Source: Sulfobacillus sp.
GTDB taxonomy: Bacteria; Bacillota; Sulfobacillia; Sulfobacillales; Sulfobacillaceae
Length of the DNA stretch: 64,000 nt
Assembly (NCBI GenBank): GCA_027309085.1
Contig: DAIDDL010000001.1
Coordinates: 124,001-188,000, forward strand
Direction of reading: 5' to 3'
Position 1 is the stretch's first letter, and every line of letters starts with the position of its first letter. Positions 61,082 to 64,000 of the stretch are shown here, in pieces. The notes beneath the pieces are model-generated. The model was not told the DNA's origin and did no database searches. It was given only the letters and a program-made list of their open reading frames with translations. A program made the position numbers and the translations under genes.

Positions 61082-61101
61082 TAATTCGACAATATTCGAC
61101 A
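61082..61101. repeat. Two tandem 10-bp repeats upstream of the coupling-protein gene
   Basis: TAATTCGACA (61082-61091) and ATATTCGACA (61092-61101) repeat with a 10-bp period, one helical turn, about 25 bp upstream of the minus-strand start codon. A protein-binding site is possible. Confidence 0.4.
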
Positions 61102-61131
61102 CGTTGTCTGGGTTTCCTTTTTTGGAGAAGT

Positions 61132-61166
61132 AAAAAAATCCGTTCCCGGTGTACGCGGGAACGGAT
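61132..61166 (-). terminator. Terminator of the phosphomannomutase gene
   Basis: Read on the minus strand: ATCCGTTCCCG, 7-base loop, CGGGAACGGAT and then a run of seven T (61166 to 61132). It lies 22 bp after the phosphomannomutase stop. Confidence 0.9.
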
Positions 61167-61188
61167 GTGAGGGGTACCGAGACCGATC

Positions 61189-62583
61189 TTACTCTCCAGA
61201 CCAGTCGACTGCCGCGATAAATGGGAATGCCGTCAGCGCGGACTGCAAGTCCCGGGTGATTTCGTCAAGATGTTCGGGGGAGTCGGCTTCGGCCCTGGCG
61301 ACAAGCGCAGGCTGGGTGTTTGATGCGCGGATGAGGCCCCAGCCGTGCGCGTAGTTCACACGCAGGCCGTCGATATCGATGACGGACACGTCCTGGCGGG
61401 CCTTGTAGACTTTCTGCAAGGTGGAGACCACCAAGGCCTTCTTGTCGTCAGGGCACTCGATTCGCACTTCCGGCGTGGCGGGCTTGAGGGGCACGTCCGC
61501 CAGCAGCCCGGAGAGGGACTGCTGGCTGTGGGAGAGAATGCGGAAGAGCCGTCCTGCCGCATAGAAGGCGTCGTCAAACCCGTAATATTCGTCGGCAAAA
61601 AACATGTGCCCCGACATTTCTCCGGTAAAGACCGCGCCAATCTCCCGCATGCGCGCCTTGATCAGGGAGTGCCCGGTCTTGAAGAATTCGGGCTGGCCGC
61701 CGAGTTTTGTAATTTCATCGACCAGGGTCTGCGAGCATTTGACCTCCACAATGGCGCGGGCCCGCGGGTGCCGGGCCAGAATCTCGCGCCAGTAGAGAAT
61801 CATCAGGCGGTCGCCCCAGATAATCTGCCCGTTATTGTCCACCACTCCCAGCCGGTCGCCGTCACCATCAAAGGCCACCCCTAAATCAGCTTGGGTGTCC
61901 TTGACCCTCTTGATGAGGTCCACCAGATTTTTGGCGACGACAGGGTCGGGATGGTGATTGGGGAAGGTGGGGTCCGTCTCGCAGTACAGGTAATCCGCTT
62001 GCACGCCGAAGGCATCCATCACGTCTTGAGCAAACAGGCTGGGCGTGCCGTTCCCGCAGTCAACGACCACACGCAGGGGATGGGGGCCCAGCTGAATTTT
62101 TTCTTTCAGCATCAGGAGGTAGGCGGGAACCGGGTTGGCGGTGGTGCGCTTCCCGGCGCCGGCAGTGAATTCGCCCGCTTCCAGAATGCGCCGGACCTCT
62201 TGGATTTCCTCTCCGTAGAGGGTGGAAGGGCCCAGCGCCAATTTGAATCCGTTGTATTCCGCGGGGTTGTGGGACGCGGTGATCATGACGCCGCCGTCAA
62301 TGTTAAAATGCACCCGGGCAAAATAAAATATCGGGGTCGTGACTTCCCCGATGTCAATCACGTCGACTCCTGTTGACAGCAGGCCCGCAGTGACGGCATC
62401 CCGGAAGGCGGGAGATGAGCTGCGCGAATCCCATCCCAACAGGGCCTGAGAGGTGTTGTTCCGCAAAAGGTAGGTGCCAAACGCCTGCCCTAAGGCTTTG
62501 ACGCCGTCGGTGTTAAAGTCAATATCCACCAAGCCGCGGATATCATATTCCCGAAACACAGTCGGATTAATAGTAGAGGACAT
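61189..62583 (-). CDS. Phosphomannomutase/phosphoglucomutase
   Basis: A 464-residue alpha-D-phosphohexomutase converting mannose (or glucose) 6-phosphate to the 1-phosphate. The phosphoserine loop is ITASHNPAEYNGFK, the metal loop VAFDGDGDRLGV, and the sugar loop GEMSGHMFFADEYYG. It feeds nucleotide-sugar synthesis for the surface glycans implied by the glycosyltransferase genes. ATG 62583 has AAAGGA 8 bases upstream; ATG 62589 is too close to it. Confidence 0.9.
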   Translation of the reverse strand: MSSTINPTVFREYDIRGLVDIDFNTDGVKALGQAFGTYLLRNNTSQALLGWDSRSSSPAFRDAVTAGLLSTGVDVIDIGEVTTPIFYFARVHFNIDGGVMITASHNPAEYNGFKLALGPSTLYGEEIQEVRRILEAGEFTAGAGKRTTANPVPAYLLMLKEKIQLGPHPLRVVVDCGNGTPSLFAQDVMDAFGVQADYLYCETDPTFPNHHPDPVVAKNLVDLIKRVKDTQADLGVAFDGDGDRLGVVDNNGQIIWGDRLMILYWREILARHPRARAIVEVKCSQTLVDEITKLGGQPEFFKTGHSLIKARMREIGAVFTGEMSGHMFFADEYYGFDDAFYAAGRLFRILSHSQQSLSGLLADVPLKPATPEVRIECPDDKKALVVSTLQKVYKARQDVSVIDIDGLRVNYAHGWGLIRASNTQPALVARAEADSPEHLDEITRDLQSALTAFPFIAAVDWSGE

Positions 62584-62654
62584 CAGCATGATCCTTTCTT
62601 GTCAGAATTCCAGGACTTCATGCGGTAAATAATACCGCTTGCGGCCAGAGCCGT

Positions 62655-63257
62655 CTATGGCAGGACCTTGTCAGCGGGGGCGAGCGAGGCTAAGTCTTGG
62701 AGCCAAGGATGTCCCAGATGCCACGCCAGGACAATCAGCACGGCGCTCAAGACGGCAGAGGCCGCCTGGTCGGTGTAGCGCACTCCAGCATGCAGCGGCC
62801 AGCGGAAGCCGCGGCGTGTGAGCGGCCAGAGCCACCACTGCCGCTCGTCATTGAACCCGTCCAGCGCCAGGTGGCTGATGCCTCCCAAAAACAGCCCGGC
62901 TGCGACCCAAAAAGGAGACAGGTTCCGCAGGCCAGCCGCGTGGGAGGCGGAGGCGGCAAGCCAGGCGGCAATGCCGCTGGCCAGAGTCACCCCCGCCACG
63001 GAATGGCCCTGGTGGCGGTGCCAGATAGGGTGGGGCCACCCCGCCCGCCCGACCCGGGGCGGCAGGCGCCCTCCCCTGGACGCGGACACTGCCGGCCACG
63101 GGATCCAGCGGCCCACCCAGGATTGGGGAAGGTCCCAGTCGGGAAGCAGGCTGCCAGCGCCCGCGGCCGCCAACAGAGTCAGCGGATGGGGGGCGTGGAG
63201 GCTGATGGCCACTCCTGCGGCCGCCAGCCCGCCTAAGAGATGGGTGTGGCCTTTCAT
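62655..63257 (-). CDS. YdjM-like metal-dependent membrane hydrolase
   Basis: A 200-residue membrane protein starting MKGHTHLLGGLAAAG, with conserved histidines and aspartates at helix ends: GSLLPDWDLP, IWHRHQGHSV and ISHLALDGFNDERQWW. This pattern is that of the YdjM (LexA-binding, inner-membrane-associated) putative hydrolase family; its reaction is unknown. ATG 63257 has AAGGAGG 7 bases upstream. Confidence 0.82.
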   Translation of the reverse strand: MKGHTHLLGGLAAAGVAISLHAPHPLTLLAAAGAGSLLPDWDLPQSWVGRWIPWPAVSASRGGRLPPRVGRAGWPHPIWHRHQGHSVAGVTLASGIAAWLAASASHAAGLRNLSPFWVAAGLFLGGISHLALDGFNDERQWWLWPLTRRGFRWPLHAGVRYTDQAASAVLSAVLIVLAWHLGHPWLQDLASLAPADKVLP

Positions 63258-63405
63258 GGAATAACCTCCTTCGTTCTGCGCCAAGACAGATGGGATCCCC
63301 TAGAGGCAGTCAAACAGGACTGGCCGGCAAAGTCAACGGGTCACGGCCAGAGTCGGCGAAATTCCGCAGACGGGCGCTGAATTTGGGGAGACTGGAAAAA
63401 ATTTG

Positions 63406-63434
63406 TTGACTAAATCCGAACGTTTATATAAAAT
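63406..63434 (+). promoter_or_regulatory. Promoter of the nucleobase permease gene
   Basis: TTGACT (63406-63411), 17 bases, TAAAAT (63429-63434), 53 bp before the start codon. Confidence 0.75.
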
Positions 63435-63456
63435 TCCTCTGTTATCGTTCGGAATT
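63412..63456. promoter_or_regulatory. Inverted pair of PurBox-like sites
   Basis: AAATCCGAACGTT (63412-63424) and, on the other strand, AATTCCGAACGAT (63456-63444) each match the Bacillus PurR PurBox AWWWCCGAACWWT at 12 of 13 positions. They face each other across the -10 box with 19 bases between. PurR would repress until PRPP is high. Confidence 0.65.
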
Positions 63457-63487
63457 ATTTTACGCAATATAGGTGCGGAGGTGGACA

Positions 63488-64000
63488 ATGGCGGAGCACA
63501 GCAAAGAAGGGTCCCAATACGGTGCAGAGGTGGCCCGCATTGAGCCCATAGGAATTGAGCACGTCGAGGAAAGCGAGCGGCACGGGCATGTTTCTTCCGT
63601 TTTCACCCTGTGGTTTGGCGCCAATGTGGAGCTGGCCACCCTGACAACGGGCACGGCGGCCGTGGCTCTGTTCGGGCTGAGCTTCACCCAGGCAGCGATT
63701 GGGCTGATTATCGGCAACATCCTGGGCGTGACGCTGTTGGGTCTGGTATCCACGTTCGGACCTCGCCTAGGTGTGCCGCAGATGGTGCATTCGCGCGCGC
63801 CTTTCGGCTTTTTTGGGAACTTTCTGCCGGGGTCTTTGAACGCCATTGCGGGAATCATGTGGTTTGCCGTGAACACGGTGCTGGGCTCATTCGCGTTCGA
63901 GGCGCTATTCCACACGGATTTCATGGCCGCTCTTCTGGTCATGGTGCTGATCCAGGTCATCGTGGCGGTGTACGGCCACAACATGATCCACGCGGTGGAG
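63488..64000 (+). CDS. NCS1-family nucleobase permease, 5' part
   Basis: The first 171 codons of a permease cut by the window edge. After a polar start of about 35 residues come FTLWFGANVELATLTTG (TM1), then FGLSFTQAAIGLIIGNILG and GVPQMVHSRAPFGFFGN, which are standard NCS1 (cytosine/purine/allantoin) motifs. It imports a nucleobase or related compound with a cation. GGAGGTG lies 5 bases before ATG 63488. Paired PurBoxes in the promoter support a purine substrate. Confidence 0.88.
   Translation, partial: MAEHSKEGSQYGAEVARIEPIGIEHVEESERHGHVSSVFTLWFGANVELATLTTGTAAVALFGLSFTQAAIGLIIGNILGVTLLGLVSTFGPRLGVPQMVHSRAPFGFFGNFLPGSLNAIAGIMWFAVNTVLGSFAFEALFHTDFMAALLVMVLIQVIVAVYGHNMIHAVE

Noticed and set aside
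63460-63984. 174-codon minus-strand open frame
   Set aside because: Antisense to the NCS1 permease, whose plus-strand translation is clearly a membrane transporter.
1-64000. CRISPR arrays, tRNA, rRNA, known riboswitches, replication origin
   Set aside because: I looked for evenly spaced direct repeats, T-loop sequences, conserved riboswitch cores and DnaA-box clusters and saw none; a covariance-model search would be decisive.

Overview
The window looks like a chromosomal stretch of a Gram-positive (Firmicutes-type) bacterium with roughly 55-62 % GC. The signs are strong AGGAGG-type ribosome binding sites, frequent GTG and TTG starts, an LCP wall-polymer ligase, a MntR regulator very close to the Bacillus one, a secretin-free Tad pilus cluster and Bacillus-like PurBoxes. 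A candidate sulfur-compound quinoprotein/cytochrome pair and a UDP-sulfoquinovose synthase would suit an acidophilic or sulfur-using lineage such as Sulfobacillus. That placement is inference; no rRNA or tRNA gene was seen.

Layout. 0.4-11 kb: an MFS transporter; a thiamine-diphosphate 2-keto-acid decarboxylase with two operator-like palindromes at its promoter, divergent from a MarR regulator and a zinc alcohol dehydrogenase; a YcaQ/AlkX-type DNA glycosylase; rpiA; small hydrolases; a second MFS gene. 11-18 kb: a lone IS200-type tnpA, an LCP protein, a polytopic membrane protein, a glycerophosphodiesterase, several small unknown proteins (one a 39-residue membrane peptide), a Fur-box-like site and an FMN reductase. 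18.6-24.4 kb: a chemotaxis operon (MCP, degenerate HD-GYP, CheC-like, CheY, CheB, CheR) without cheA or cheW. 24.7-30 kb: a DUF420 protein, an esterase, two convergent D,D-carboxypeptidases, and a CDF exporter with MntR. 30-39 kb: a HAD phosphatase, an MBL hydrolase, UDP-sulfoquinovose synthase, a CBS-PAS-HD protein, a methyltransferase, a cupin, and Fe-S carrier genes (mrp plus a DUF59 protein).

39-50 kb is a Tad (Flp) pilus island: TadG-like and TadE-like proteins, a Flp pilin, CpaB, two CpaE/TadZ paralogues, TadA, TadB, TadC and a DUF192 protein. A PIG-V-like glycosyltransferase lies inside it, and part of the island has lower GC. 49.9-52 kb: a beta-propeller/cytochrome c fusion followed by a monoheme cytochrome c. 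52-57 kb: GNAT, PIG-V-like glycosyltransferase, polyprenol-phosphate glycosyltransferase, GtrA, a two-part ThrE exporter, and Fur. 57-64 kb: a small unknown gene, a twice-frameshifted NUDIX gene, minC, a VirD4-like coupling ATPase with a replication-relaxation-like partner, phosphomannomutase, a YdjM-like membrane protein, and the start of an NCS1 nucleobase permease behind a PurBox pair.

Themes are cell-surface glycans and pili, redox and metal homeostasis, and chemotaxis. The most promising points are the quinoprotein-cytochrome fusion, the paired pdc operators, the regulatory-looking chemotaxis cluster with a degenerate HD-GYP protein, and the possibly glycosylated Tad pilus.
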